Assembly: GCA_025602915.1 (NCBI GenBank)
Contig: JAHLJZ010000089.1
Coordinates: 32,792-96,791 of the forward strand
DNA length: 64,000 nt
Direction: 5' to 3'
DNA from: Paraphysoderma sedebokerense
Taxonomy: Eukaryota > Blastocladiomycota > Physodermatomycetes > Physodermatales > Physodermataceae
In this document: positions 23,510-36,198 of the stretch, piece by piece
Numbering within the stretch: position 1 is the first letter of the stretch
Layout: every line of letters starts with the position of its first letter
The notes under the pieces: model-generated
Database searches by the model: none
The model's input: the letters and a program-made list of their open reading frames with translations, nothing else
Told to the model about the DNA's origin: nothing
Position numbers and translations under genes: made by a program

Positions 23510-25504
23510 ATGGGTTTCTTTCGGAAGGTTGCTCGGTGTTTTCGATACAGACATTATGATGACGACTACGAGTATCATCCCTCTCCGTCCATTCCTTCGT
23601 CGACTTTCCGTCCGCAATCACCAAACTCGCAGCCCGCTACAGCCGTCGCTTATCCAACTCCACCATCGAGCAATGCAAGCTCAATCGTATCAACCCCTCA
23701 ATCAAAGCCTGATCAACAAAAGAACCAATATTTATCTCCCTCGTTGAATTCAAGTTCTCCACATCCTCCTCGTACAAGGTCACCGTCACCGAGTAGAAAA
23801 TATGTCAGTTTTCATGATGTTTATCGACTGGGAAAAGTATTAGGCCAAGGGACTTTTGCCAAGGTTAGAATTGCAGTACACAAACAAACTGGGGAAAAAT
23901 GCGCCGTCAAAATTATTCAAAAGGATCTGCTGGAAGGTATGTCCTCAATTTAACCAGTAACAAATTTTTAAATCATCTCATGCATTTCAGAGCTGATATT
24001 CAAGTTATTTATGCCTTCATAAATTAATTATTTACGCTTGGCTGATGTATTAATAGGCAAGGACGACGCTATTCAACGAGAAATAAAAGTTCTAATGGCT
24101 TTAAACGAACATCCGCATATTGTTGGGTTGCTCCCGAAGGAATCGTTCTTTGAAACTTCAACTGCATATTGTCTAGGTGGGTATGGTATCTCAAACATTC
24201 TTGAAATATTGTTAACTAACGTATTTCTGCTCAAAAGTAATGCAATTGTGTACTGGCGGCGAATTATTCGACTCCATTGTAAGTAGAGGGTCCTATACAG
24301 AAGCGGACGCTCGAGATGTGATTCGACAGATTTTGAGTGGTATACAGTATTGCCATTCTCGTGGAATAGTCCATCGAGATTTGAAGCCAGAGAATTTATT
24401 ATTGAGGGATAAATCTGATCCCCCTCAGATAATGGTGAGTTGTTTTTCTGCTGGTTCAATTTTCTGTTTAGCTGTTTCGGACATAAAGATTGATCCATAC
24501 ACACTGGACTTTTTTTCCGTTTTTAGATTACGGATTTCGGATTGTCTAAAATCCTGCAGCACGACAAGCAGATGTTTATGACGGCATGTGGAACACCTGG
24601 TGAGTGGTTCCGACTCAGTATAAATTATATGTCTTACCACTAATACCGACTTTGATTGTCAGGCTATGTTGCTCCGGAAGTTATCACATACGAAGGACAT
24701 TCGTTTCCTGCTGATATGTGGAGCGTTGGTTGCATCACCGTAAGCGTTTACTACTTTGTTTCTCGCCGACGTGAAAAAACTAAGTGAATTTCTCTTACAT
24801 TTATTTGATGACGTAGTACGTTCTACTATGCGGTTACATTCCATTCTGGGGTGCTAATCAGGCTGCGCTCTTCGAGGAAATTAAAGCAGGGAAATATTAT
24901 TTTGACGAAGAATATTGGGGTCAGATTTCCGAATTGGCGAAAGATTTTATTCGAAAATTGTTGGTTGTGAATCCCAAGAGGAGGTTGACTGTTGACCAAG
25001 CATTGCAACATCCATGGTATATTATATACATTTTGCAGAATACCTTCTTTCGCGGATTACTCATTTCTTGACTCTCTTGCTTTTTATAACCTTAGGCTCA
25101 CAACCGATCGTACTACTCTTCCCCGTCGCGATCTCCTTCCGGACTTCAAGCAAAATCTACGCGGAAAACAACGTTTTAAAGGGGCGGTCAATATGGTTAT
25201 TGCAGCTAATGTATTCAAGCAGTCTTCGTTCTTTAAATTAGTGAGCCAAAAGAAAAACCAAGGGGTGCTGAGACCGGTCAATATTTCCTTAAACAGAAAG
25301 GGCAAGGAACAGAGGCCACTCGATTCAGGAGTGAGTAGTCAGTTAAACTCCAATACTGTCGAGGAGAAAGTTGATTTGAATGGTAAAGATTATGAAGGGC
25401 GGAATGAAGAACACAAGGGAGTGGACGCCATAAAGGAGAAGGATGATTTGGTGAGGTTGCCAACTGATGATTTGTTGGCTTTGTACCCTTCGGACAATCG
25501 ATGA
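23510..25504 (+). CDS. CaMK-type serine/threonine protein kinase
   Basis: Seven exons (23510-23936, 24057-24176, 24238-24434, 24527-24599, 24663-24739, 24817-25016, 25096-25504; 1,503 nt, 500 aa). After a ~100-residue Ser/Pro-rich N-terminus beginning MGFFRK, the kinase domain shows every key element: glycine loop GQGTFAKV, catalytic Lys in [17 protein letters not shown] as TDFGLSK, activation segment ACGTPGYVAPEV and the C-lobe motif FIRKLL. The GTPGYVAPE and PFWG features and the C-terminal basic helix ([12 protein letters not shown]) match Ca2+/calmodulin-dependent kinases of the CaMKI group, where this helix is the autoinhibitory/calmodulin-binding region. An in-frame ATG exists slightly upstream; I prefer 23510. 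Confidence 0.85.
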
Positions 25505-26469
25505 TTTAAGACATCGTTTTCAAAGTTAGAATAGTGTGTGGCATTTAGGAATCAGTCTTGCAAGTATGTAAATGTATGAAATGTACATGGAGGGCGTCGA
25601 AGTATTTGTAATTGAAAACCGTTGTCGGCAGGGACATATTCGCAAATGTGAATAGTTCTACTACCTATATTATCGTATTATCATATACTAAGTGAAATAT
25701 CAATATCTATATAGTAATGCTTAAAATTTCCTCACTGTTACCTCCAAATTTCCAAATTTTGATGAAGAGATCGCAGGCATTACTTCCGTGTACTTGAGAT
25801 TTTGTCTGATACTCTACAGAATTCTTCTCCGTAAAGCTCAATTATGGAGTAACTATATCTGAATGCCCAGAAATGTAGTTTAAGGTCTCGTATCGCGAAT
25901 CTTGTTCGCTTGAAGGTAAATCGAATGCCAATAAACTTGTCACAATCAAACTATCTTTGATCCACATTGAATCATATAACTAGCAAATGTTGAATTTAGG
26001 AACTCTCTACTGCAGTTTTAAACAATCTCCTTCACTTCTATTGATACTGTTCCTTGTCTGTTTCCCTTTTTTAAGGCGACGCACTATATAGAATAGACCA
26101 CACATAAAGTATGGATCAACGCAACAATGTCGATAGAATGAAATCATTCTGGAATGCTGCGAATTTAAATTAGCGTTCAATCACAGTCAACAGGTACAAA
26201 GCAGTTCCATAGATGCAAGAATACACAATCAGTCATCGTCAGATGTTCTGTGTCGATGGAACATACTTTGTGATACTCGGTGATGCCATTGTTCGCCGCG
26301 CCGGGCGGAGCACGCTTTGCCGCTTGCGTCGAAATGACTCAGGAACTGTGCAATTTTCGTACCTCTTCGTGGATATAAAAAACCGCGTTCTCCGTCTTAA
26401 TTGTAAATACATTCTTTGATAACAAATCACAACAAACTGAAAGTATCCGAGGACAAATTTAACCCAAAG
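25505..26469. other. Intergenic region with GC-rich patch and TATA box
   Basis: Nearly 1 kb between the kinase and the universal stress protein gene. A short GC-rich patch with CGCGCCGGGCGG lies at about 26290-26335. No convincing gene on either strand. Confidence 0.45.
26371..26382 (+). promoter_or_regulatory. TATA box of the universal stress protein gene
   Basis: GGATATAAAAAA lies about 95 nt before the ATG at 26470, a fitting distance for a TATA promoter. The GC-rich patch just upstream (26290-26335) could hold activator sites. Confidence 0.45.
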
Positions 26470-27461
26470 ATGACAATTGAAACAACCGCAAACAATAGTA
26501 CTTCGGAATCAAGCCCTCTGGTAACCGAGTCTCAAGAACATATCGTCACAGAACATCTTCCGCAATCTTCACATCCACGAACAATCCTCATTTCTGTCGA
26601 TTCGTCCGCTCATTCTAAATACGCTTTTGAATGGGCTAAGGAGCACTTGTTGACTCGAGAGGATTTAGTCGTTTTGGTCAATGTCCGACCTGTGGTGGCG
26701 CCAGTTGGCGGCTGGTATGAAGATGTTGGATTGGTGATTAAAGAAGTGGAAGAAGAGGTAAATAATCTACACTATGTACAGTTAATGCTTTATACGTATC
26801 TGGATTTCCCATTTACCGTGAGATTTTCTTCTTTCCTCGTCATAAATTAGACTCGTAACGCATCACACCGATTACTTCAATACTACGGAACTGATCTCAA
26901 GTCTCATCACTACAACGTCCGTGCCATCTCTATTAGAGGTGACGCTCGTAGCGATATCGTCCGTAAAGCGTCTGAATTAAATGCTGATCTCGTCGTTCTC
27001 GGTTCAAGAGGATTAGGATTATTACAGAGAACCTTATTGGGTTCTGTGTCGAGTCATTTGGCACATCACTGTGAATGCCCCGTGTTAATTGTTAGACCGC
27101 CTAAAGATGTCGATTTAAAAGCTTTGGAAGAACAAATGTTTAAGGCAGACTCAATGGTTAGGGAGGGAAAAGTCAAAAGGTAAAGATCTTGTTCCATAAC
27201 TTTCTTGGCAGTTTTTCTTCCTTGAAAAAGAAGTGATCGCGGCTAGAAAGTCTATCACTGATATACCGTTTTGAATTCCAGTACCTAAATTCCTCTGGTT
27301 TCGTTTAATCTATTAGGCCGTCCAATGTTACCGACACTAAAATTCAGGCCCCAGCATCAAAAACTCAAACATACAAAACTGACGATGATCATACAACAAC
27401 GTTTCCAGAACCCTTTAGTTTGAATGTTTCAAATAGTGTGCTGCATTCGTTTGAGGCCTAA
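26470..27461 (+). CDS. Universal stress protein (UspA) domain protein
   Basis: Three exons (26470-26757, 26851-27179, 27317-27461; 762 nt, 253 aa). The Usp fold is evident from the first strand TILISVDSSAHSKYAFEWA, the middle ADLVVLGSRGLG segment and the nucleotide-binding signature GSVSSHLAHHCECPVLIVR (G-2x-G-9x-G(S/T)-type loop). The N-terminal ~35 residues are Ser/Thr-rich and the C-terminal ~65 are polar and probably disordered. Fungal Usp proteins bind ATP and are linked to stress and resting states; a specific role is not visible here. Confidence 0.85.
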
Positions 27462-27743
27462 TATGCAATTTAAATAATACCTTGGAAGACAATAATGGCT
27501 GAATAATATTTTGTAAATGATGCGCTTTGAGACTATACAGACTATGTATAAGATATGCGATGGGATTTGTACAGATTTCCAAAAAAAAATATAATGATTT
27601 CTGAAATATCTTCTGTTCTTTACATCTTGCACTGAATCATGAGCTACAGAACATAATACGTAATATTCCAGGGCCAAGTTCAGTCGGTTTTATTCTTTTA
27701 TACTCAAGTACTGGTAAATCATAGCTATGTCGTAGAATTCATA

Positions 27744-29219
27744 TTATACAGATGCGACCACATACGCTGTCATTCATGAAAGCGATGGCGAGAGAACCAA
27801 AGTCCAAGGTAAGTATATCATCGAAGAAAAATTGAAAAAAGAAATAAGATCCAAACCATTCCAAGCATCCATTTGCAACATTGTATCACCCTTTTTAACG
27901 TACTTATACTCTAAGTCATCTTTTTCCTCTCCGGCACTCTCATCTTCACTTTCCTCTTCCTCTACACCCGCGTAGACCCCGCGCCTTTCTTCCGTCCGAC
28001 TCGAAACATCGTCGTCTTCTTCAAACTCATTGACACCATTATCCACAACGGCTTTGGCAACGTAAACGTTTACTTCTTTAAATCCTGTTTCATACATGGC
28101 TTCCTCTAAATCAGTGATAGAGTATACCCTAAAATGATATGAAAACGCCTTTAACATCGGTTTTTGTTTTTGAGATAGTTTTTGTGGATAGAATTTACGA
28201 TGTCGGCTATGCGTTTCCATCGTTTCAGGGCTTTCCGAGGCATTCGATTTCGAGGAGGGCGAAGGAGGAGAGGGAGGAAAGAAAAATGAAATGTCACAGA
28301 GAATGGTGGATGATCGAACTGTAAACGACGAGACAAAGCGGGAGTATTAGTCTTAACATTGATGAAAACTACATTTAATCAACATGGACTTACTATTATA
28401 ATTCGACTGCGTGAATTGATACTGGTAGATAAGAAGAAGGCATTGCGGTAAACGTGCAAAATCCGCGGTTAGTCATCAGAACTCATCACGTAATGGCGGT
28501 ATCAGACGAAACTGAAGATGACATAGTAGCAACAAGAGAAATTCACTTACAGTGAAGTCTTTAAATTTCCTTACAACCTTTCGATTACCTATGCTTCGTC
28601 CTCCGAATAAATCACAAATCAAGATTCCTCCTTTCTTTAATCCTTCCTTTGCGATTTTCAAGTATCGTATCAGATCAGCTCTCTTATGAAAATGACAAAC
28701 CCCATAATTCAAAGCCACAATCACATCCACTTTACTGATATCCTTTTGATTTTGGATATTGACTTCCAATACGTTGCTTTGAACCAATTGTATCCTTTCT
28801 TCGTTACCTTGAATGATGTTTTGCCTTGCGTAATTCAAGACTTCCGATGAAATGTCAATGCCTATAGCTGTACGTAGCGGGTGCGATTTGATCCACTCTG
28901 CACAAAGAATGGCGGTCCCACAGAAATCTTCACGAAGCGAAAATGGGTTGTGGACGGGAGATGCTAGGGAATGCGTTCTATACAAATTCTGAATTGTTTT
29001 GAGTTCTTCGGCGGGAGATTGAACACTTTGAGCGTACAATGAATGTTTGTCTATTTGCGGGTAAGCAGTAGACTGAGTTCCTAGAGAGCTATTATGAGAC
29101 GACGATACAGCCGTCGGAGGTGTAGCAGTGGCCTTTAACCACTTGGAAGGGCCCTTGGCGGCAGACTCGACATTCTGGTCATTTTTTAATGACTTTGACT
29201 TCTTGTTCTTTGACACCAT
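27744..29219 (-). CDS. SAM-dependent methyltransferase
   Basis: Four exons on the minus strand (29219-28551, 28421-28394, 28318-27857, 27766-27744; 1,182 nt, 393 aa). After a basic N-terminus (KNKKSKSLK), the Rossmann-type methyltransferase core shows DFCGTAILCAEW (motif I region), AIGIDIS, DVIVALNYGVC and LKKGGILICDLFGG. The C-terminal half has FSYHFRVYSITDLEEAMYET and an acidic insert. Two exons are tiny (28 and 23 nt). The last intron uses a GTTTGG donor, and splicing it gives the expected Trp-Asn-Ala-Tyr ending of this fungal family. The substrate is unknown. It shares a divergent promoter region with the Caf120-like gene. Confidence 0.8.
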
Positions 29220-30504
29220 TGTTGTCTGGTACGAGTTCTTGAAATAAGAATATTGAATCAGGAAACGATGTCGATTGGATGTGTACGGACGGAATCAGCG
29301 GTGGAAGGAGGAGGAAAGGGCGTCGGAGTTTGCTTCAAAAGCCGACTCGGGCCTTGGCGATACTTTTGGGTATCCACGAAATATGCTTCCCGCGAAGAAT
29401 CCGAGAATTACCCGCAATGAGGAAATAGATATGGTGAATCAAATATAAAATAAGGGCGTTAGACAACTATTTATCTCATTATCATTATTTTATATATAAA
29501 ATTATTTTGTCCGTATCCAATTTGATGAAGTTGGCACTAGTGATATTTAGATTTAGTGGCAAGTCTCATACAAGAGCTTTATCTGTCAATAACTGCCATG
29601 GCCTAAAGGAAGATATATTTCCTACCAATGTCTAGTCGCAATGTTTGAATTCTCTCCTAAATCATCAATGTTCATTCTTATGTCTTGCCGGACCTCTCAC
29701 AGTGGCAAAGGTAACTCTGTTTCGCACACTCTCACTCTCATTTTATCCACCTGAACATATGTCTATTCGATTGAACACTTTTTGTTGATTATCATCATTG
29801 TCGGTCATAACATAAGAGAGTAGAAATTGTCAATACTGCTAACTATTCAGTTGTATCGACACCATCTGCCTGTGCCCAGTTCATCTAGAAATGATATAGT
29901 GCACAACTTATGTCCGGGAAAAAAGAATAGTCTGAAATGGTAGGGCAAGAATGAACATTCTATTAAACACATCGACGATTACTCTAGCAATTAGCGCGCT
30001 CAATGAAAGCGCTTACCCAATATTAGTCTGGAAAATGTGGCAGTTTGCTTTCATAGCCATCGGTGATCGGACGATATACAATATTGTTATATCGATACTT
30101 ATCACATAAGGCTTTTAAAATGTTGAACTTTATAACGTTTCTTTTTGACACTCTTATTCTTGCCCACCTGACGCGAATTTCAAACAGTCAACAAACACTC
30201 GACCGTAAACAAACATAATAATGAGGAATATCCAAACTACTGAGAATTATTAGAGATTGTAGATGAATGTGCAATAAGCAATCAAAATTGAATCATAGAT
30301 TGTAGCATCGTGTAAGAAATCCAGACATACTATCAATGGTGCGACCAAAATGAAACCAAATCCAACAAACTCAAAATCCCGTGCAAATATGAAAAATTGA
30401 TTCCTCACTGCCATCGACACCCATCTTTAATTTACATCGTTTTGTACCTTGCATCTATCCTCACCCCGTCCCCCCTCCCTTCTTCATTCTGTTGACGGTT
30501 CTAG
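29220..30504. other. Divergent promoter region
   Basis: 1.3-kb AT-rich spacer between the minus-strand methyltransferase and the plus-strand Caf120-like gene. It ends in a C/T-rich tract at about 30450-30500 just before the ATG, typical of a fungal core promoter. No gene seen. Confidence 0.5.
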
Positions 30505-33500
30505 ATGGAATCCGTCTCTCCTCAGCCGTCTATGTCCAATGCGGATTCCTCGTCGACGAACCCTCCTTCGCAGTCCCAGAATGCAGCCGACCTTACGGAA
30601 AAAGAATTGCCTCCGATAATTAATGAAGGACAGGTATCGTCAGAAAGCGCTATCAAGAACGATGCAGAATCGTCACAAACGACAACTGTGCCGAACGATG
30701 TTCCCATGAATACATTAAATCTTGTTGATTATCAACAGATGGTATGTCGTCTGACCTGTCCGTCAGTTCCTATGAATTAGTTCAACTAGATACATCAATC
30801 AGGGAAACTATTTCAATGGATTTACAACCGTTTATATTCACAAGTCTCACCATACTACTATTGTCTTATACTTTATATTACGCAGCAAATGTATCCGCAG
30901 TCCATGCAGACAAATATGATACCCCCCAACTCACTTTATTTCCAGTCCGCATCTTCTCAGGCCTCTGAAATGCCAGCAATTGATACTTCCATGTATTATC
31001 AGCCTCCTATGTTTATTCAGCCCGGTATGCCTGTTTCAAGCTACATGCCAGTGTCCATGCCAATTAGTACCGCGCAACTTCCCAATCTTCCATCGCAACA
31101 ACCATCTCCAATCATTCCACCCCGTATTCCGACACCGCCGCTGATTGATACCCCAATTCTATCTCTCTCTCCGCAAATATCTCTTCCCCCCGATTGCGAT
31201 CCTGAATTCGCCTCGGTCGCCACTTACTATTCCGCCTTCACTCAGAAAATGTACATGTCTGGCTTCTTGAATAAACAGAATTGCCTCAACGCCGAAGGAA
31301 AACTTTTCATGGTGCACGAATGGACAAGGTGGTATGTAGAATTAATAGGAGCCGTGTTGACGTTTTGGAGTGTGCCCGATGAAATTGTAGCGCTGCCACC
31401 AGATCAGATCACACCTGAAATAATCATGATGATAAAACAGACGATTCCGAATTACCTCAATATTACAGACTCGGTGGTCGATGTTCAAGATTATGCCAAG
31501 TTCAACCTATCTCCTTCCCAACCTCCTCGATCTCACACTTTCTTGTTGAATACCGCCGGATGCAATTTATACACACTCCAAGCACCTTCCGGTCAGTTTG
31601 TTTCCAAGTGGCTCGCGTCTATCCGTTTGGCGAGTTACGAAACCTCCAAACTTCATGAATTATACACCTCTTTTCTTCTCACCCGCCCATTTCTGTTCTC
31701 AACTATGTCGTCGTTTTGCCCATCCGATAAGTTTGAAGGTCATATTCAGGTCCGCTACACAGGGTCAACTGAGTGGAAAAAAGTTTGGGCTGTTGTTTCT
31801 TCGTCTCGATCAAAATCTAGTAGTGCGCTGTCCTTATTGAAAAAATCGTCAAAAGATCAAATAGCTAGAGGGCAAATTCAATTTTTCGATAGCAAGAAAT
31901 CTAAGAAACCATTCATGACGATGTACAATGTTTACCAAGCGTATTCCGTTTACCCAGAAAAGCCATCGCTCATTCAGGTCTCGACTATTGCAAAGATCGA
32001 GGGCTCACTTGTCTTCGCGGACTCGGCCTCTCCAGAAATTCTACATCCCACCGACCTGCCTAATCCGCTAACTGCCGCCCCGACACTTGTGTTACTGATG
32101 CCCTCCAACCCTGCTGAAATGGCAAAATGGCTGCTTTCAATTTATAATGTATTCAAACTGTACGATTACGATTCTTCGCAACATTACATTCCGTCGTCCT
32201 CCAAAAAATCTATGTCTCAACCAGATCTCGCCGCGTTAGCGAAAGATCAACCAATTATCAAAGTCACCCCTCCCACGAATTCGAACACACTGTATTTGAA
32301 CTTAGCTGATATTGAGCAGTTGCCGATGTCAGGTGAAACAGTAGTTGATACGAAGGCGCTTTTCGATAAAATATACCAAGAGAAAATTTCGAACGTCAAA
32401 GACAAAAGGCTTTCATCCACTACAACCAATTCTTCTTCCTCCGGCAGCTCCGCAAGCACATTACAACCCTCCGGACCAAATATTCCACAAAGGCAGAGTT
32501 CTCGGTTTTCGCATCTGCGGAGTTCTGTTATCTCAACCTCTGGGGCCTCAGATCTATCGAAAAGATCATCTGTCGCATCTAGTGGTAACGGTACCGACAC
32601 TTCAAACACAGCCAGCAGCAGTACCGCCCGAACATCGTTCACAAATGCCAGGGGTAAAGTCGTTCAATTAGGAAGCAGTAGTGGTAGCGATGATTCCAAT
32701 AGTTCACTGGATGAATCATCTGACGATGATGATGGCGAAGAATCAAAGCCCAACAGAGAAATTCAAAATGGCAAAACCCATTCCGATGCCGTGGCGAAGG
32801 TGACAGATGGCATCAAAGACGTTGGTATCAAGGATGGAGATGCAGTTGACCAGAAGAATGCTAACATAGGCGACAAGATTAGCGCAAACGGAAAGGGAAA
32901 ATCACGACAAAATCGAGAAAGTTTTATCAGCTCCGCTACATCTGCCTCGTATACGACCGACTCTAGCCAGGCTGGACATAGTTCAACGGAAACTGGTACG
33001 TCGGTCACAACCGGAACTTCGGAGGAAGGTTCTACTTCTTATTCCGAAAGTGAAAGTGAAACTGAAGACTCCGGCAGCGATGATGAAACGACGGACTCTT
33101 CGTCAGGCTCTAGCGATGGCGAATCCACTTCTGCAAGCTCCCAGAAGCAATCATCTGGGGTTCCTGGTGCTAATCCATCGTTCAATCCGAACCAGGTGGA
33201 CTTCATGTCCGGCCTACACCAGCAACAACAACCAGTTGATTATATGTCTCAGCAGCAACAGGCATTATCGTCAGGTGGTTCTCGATCATCGCAATACGAT
33301 CCGTATTTTAATCAACAATTTTTACCGCTTTCTGGTAGCGAGATACCTCAGTCTAGTCCGGTCACGCCAGTCTCTCCCCAGTTTGGAGGGTTACTAGCTC
33401 GTCCGCGCCAATCTCTGCTCTCACAGCATCACCAACAGCGCCAACAGTATTATTCACAATTAGCATACGAACAACAGTTAGCTCGCCAACAACAAGAAGC

Positions 33501-35282
33501 CTTTGATCCGCCTAATTTTATAGGTAATGTTGCCCCACGACCGCGCGGTCCTCTGTTAAGCGTTGAACCACCGAGACGTCCCGCACCGGTTCCATCAGGT
33601 CTAATTAGCGCAATCGACGCTAGAGAACAGCAAAAATCAAAGCAACGATACCTGCACACCGGGTTTTCAACCTCAGGTGTAGCCGAGTTAGTTGAACGCG
33701 GCGCAGGATTAGGCAAACCTGTTACCATGGATTTTGAAAAAGATCGAGAAAGACTAATAGCACTAGAACAGCGGAAAATGGAGAAGGAACGAATGGAAGA
33801 AATGAAAAGAAGTGAAGATATCATGAGAGTTAAAAAAGAACAGGAACGAGTGATGAAAGAAAATGCTATGTGGATGTCCTTGGGATTACGTCCTCCTAGC
33901 TCGGCTGTTCCTGGCGCTGGCGCAGAGGGATTCGATCCTAGACGTAGCAGCATGTATTCTTCACTTGGTGGTGCTGCTAGCACACCTGTGCTTCCGGCCA
34001 TGGCGATGCCCGGTTCAATGTCGCAGCCTGCGCCTAATACGGCCACAACACCGATGGGAATGAATCCGATGATGATGAACGGAATGTTAAATCCGATGAT
34101 GCAGCAGCAGATGTTACAACAGCAAATGATGATGAATATGAATATGGGAATGATGGTAAAGTTTACGAGACTTTGACTGTTGACATTTAAGTATGAACTA
34201 ATGACATTTTCTTTTGATTAATCGGGCTACCTTGTCTGTTTGTTTCTTAATGACCATCTACATTACAGATGAATCCTGTTATGCAACAGCAAATGATGAT
34301 GAATATGGGTATGGGTGGAATGAGTCCGATGAATATGGGTGGAATGAATATGGGAGGGATGAATCAGTTTGCAACGACCCCCGGGGCCTCCTCCGGTTCA
34401 AATTCCCCGATTCCCTCGGTATCATCTGCTGCGAAAAGTGCTAAAGTGAAGCGTAGTAGTAGTACCCCGGTGTTGACTAAGCGGAATGAAGCCGAGGAGT
34501 CTGGTAGTGACGACGGATCCGGAAGTGACAGTGACTTTTCAGACAGTGGAAGTGACGACGACGATGATGATGACGACTCGGAGTCGGATTCAGAGTTTAG
34601 TTCAGAGTCTGAATCTGAAACTACTTCGGCCTCGGTTTCGGCCTCGACTTCTGCGTCTGATTCTGAAAGCACTCCAAAGATGCAAAAGCAGCCAAGAGAT
34701 GCTGGTCAAAAGAATCGCGTTGAAAAATCCTCCCTCTCTTCTACCCAACCTCTTCGCCGGCCTTCAAATAAATCTGATGGCAGCTCAACTCAGACACCGA
34801 CACCAACTCCCTCACAAAGTTCATCGTCACGGCCTAGTTCTCCTACTGCAAAACGGGGCCCCGGAAGCTCCAGTTCGCAGTCGGTTTCATCTCAATCCAA
34901 CCGCCCTAATTCACGATCTTCGCATTCTCGGTCATCTTCGCAATCAACCTTTACGTCACTCAACGGAAACCTCCCACCCCATCTTGATCCTCAAACATTA
35001 CAATTGCTTCAGCAACAGCAGCAGCAACAACAGCAAATGATGATGGCTGGGATGTACAATCCGATGAATATGGGAATGATGTCGCCAATGACGCCAGTTA
35101 TGATGGGAAATATGGGAATGCCTGGCATGAATCCAATGATGATGGGAGGTGGCATGATGAGTCCAATGATGCAGCCACAAATGATGGGATTTAATCAGAT
35201 GGGACAAATGGGTTCTATGAACGGTAATGAAAATGGAGGAGCAATTGAAAAGAAAAAGAATAAGAGTAGGAGAAAGAAATGA
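30505..35282 (+). CDS. Caf120/Skg3-like PH-domain protein
   Basis: Three exons (30505-30741, 30886-34155, 34269-35282; 4,521 nt, 1,506 aa). The PH-domain core appears as MYMSGFLNKQN, WYVELIGAVLTFW, NYLNITDSVVDV and KWLASIRLASYE, followed by a second PH-like segment (GSTEWKKVWAVVSS). This order is that of yeast Caf120/Skg3, which associate with the CCR4-NOT mRNA-decay complex or the bud neck. The remaining ~1,000 residues are disordered: acidic Ser/Asp/Glu tracts, a Gln-rich region, a charged coiled-coil-like helix (EKERMEEMKRSEDIM) and two Met/Asn/Gln-rich blocks divided by the last intron, ending in a Lys/Arg tail. Confidence 0.75.
34076..34365 (+). repeat. ATG/CAG trinucleotide-rich coding repeat
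   Basis: Imperfect ATGATG, AATATG and CAGCAG runs encode Met/Asn/Gln-rich protein on both sides of an intron (34156-34268). A related stretch lies at 35010-35220. The similarity of the two exon edges suggests expansion across the splice sites. Confidence 0.6.
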
Positions 35283-36198
35283 TTCTAGAACGGGATGCTT
35301 CAGTTCCTAATTAGGCTATGGTGATTCTCCGTTTCGCTGTCGTTTAAGCATTTGGTTTGGCAATTGTAGATCTGTAACAATATAGATCATCATTTCATCT
35401 AAAGTTTTAATTAATATAAATTGCACTTCAAGTGCTTTTGCATAGTTATACAAAAGGATTTGAATCCTGAGTCAAAGGTTATATTTTACAAGCCAATTAG
35501 TGAGCTCTTTAGGCCAGGGCATGAATGCAAAATCAACCCGGCATGCATTCAGAATTCATGTAAACCTGCAAGTACAGCAATGATCCTTCACACGCACACC
35601 GCATACCGCACACCTCTGTTATTCGATATGTGGTGCATAAGTCTATTAATATCAAATCAAGGGCATGTATAGTAATGTTAAATTGTAGGCTTTCGAAACT
35701 TGCTGATGTTGGCCTCTTCCAACGAACGAGTGTGTTTATCGATATTGGATATCGCGCGGGTAGAATTCATTGGCGCTTGGACAATTGCGCAGGTGGTCCA
35801 TTTTACAATTATTCCGTGTTTCCATCAGTACTCCTTATGATAACTATATCGAATTATTTCAGCATATGGAGATAGCTGTTGGAAGTATATTTGGTAGTTG
35901 AGGGCAATTCCTTTTCTCCCAGTGTTCAGGTGGTATAAATCTGAACAACCTCAAACTCGGTGATATGATTGATGCCGTACCTGTGAATGTATATAATGCG
36001 ATGCAAAATGTATATCTGCTGTACCTATCTTTTCGGGGGTGTTACTAGATGCGACCACTTCCATTGTTCTCAATCAAGTACGTTGAAACGTTTCTCCATG
36101 TCGGTGTGCCGTAAACAAAAGGTGGAATTTTAAAATTCGTACCTCCTCTATTCATCATCATACGAGGTTTAGTACCTATTCAAACTATTATTAATACC
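35283..36198. other. Intergenic region
   Basis: 3' flank of the Caf120-like gene and promoter of the rhodanese gene. Open frames at 35421-35875 lack start context, splice logic and domain similarity. Nothing else seen. Confidence 0.45.

Noticed and set aside
33450-34046. Long minus-strand frame within the Caf120-like gene
   Set aside because: Low-complexity shadow of the coding strand; no domain and no start context.
34364-34672. Acidic minus-strand frame
   Set aside because: Mirror of the Ser/Asp/Glu repeat on the plus strand, which encodes similar residues on both strands.
35421-35875. Two overlapping open frames after the Caf120-like gene
   Set aside because: No domain, no splice partners; composition fits intergenic DNA.
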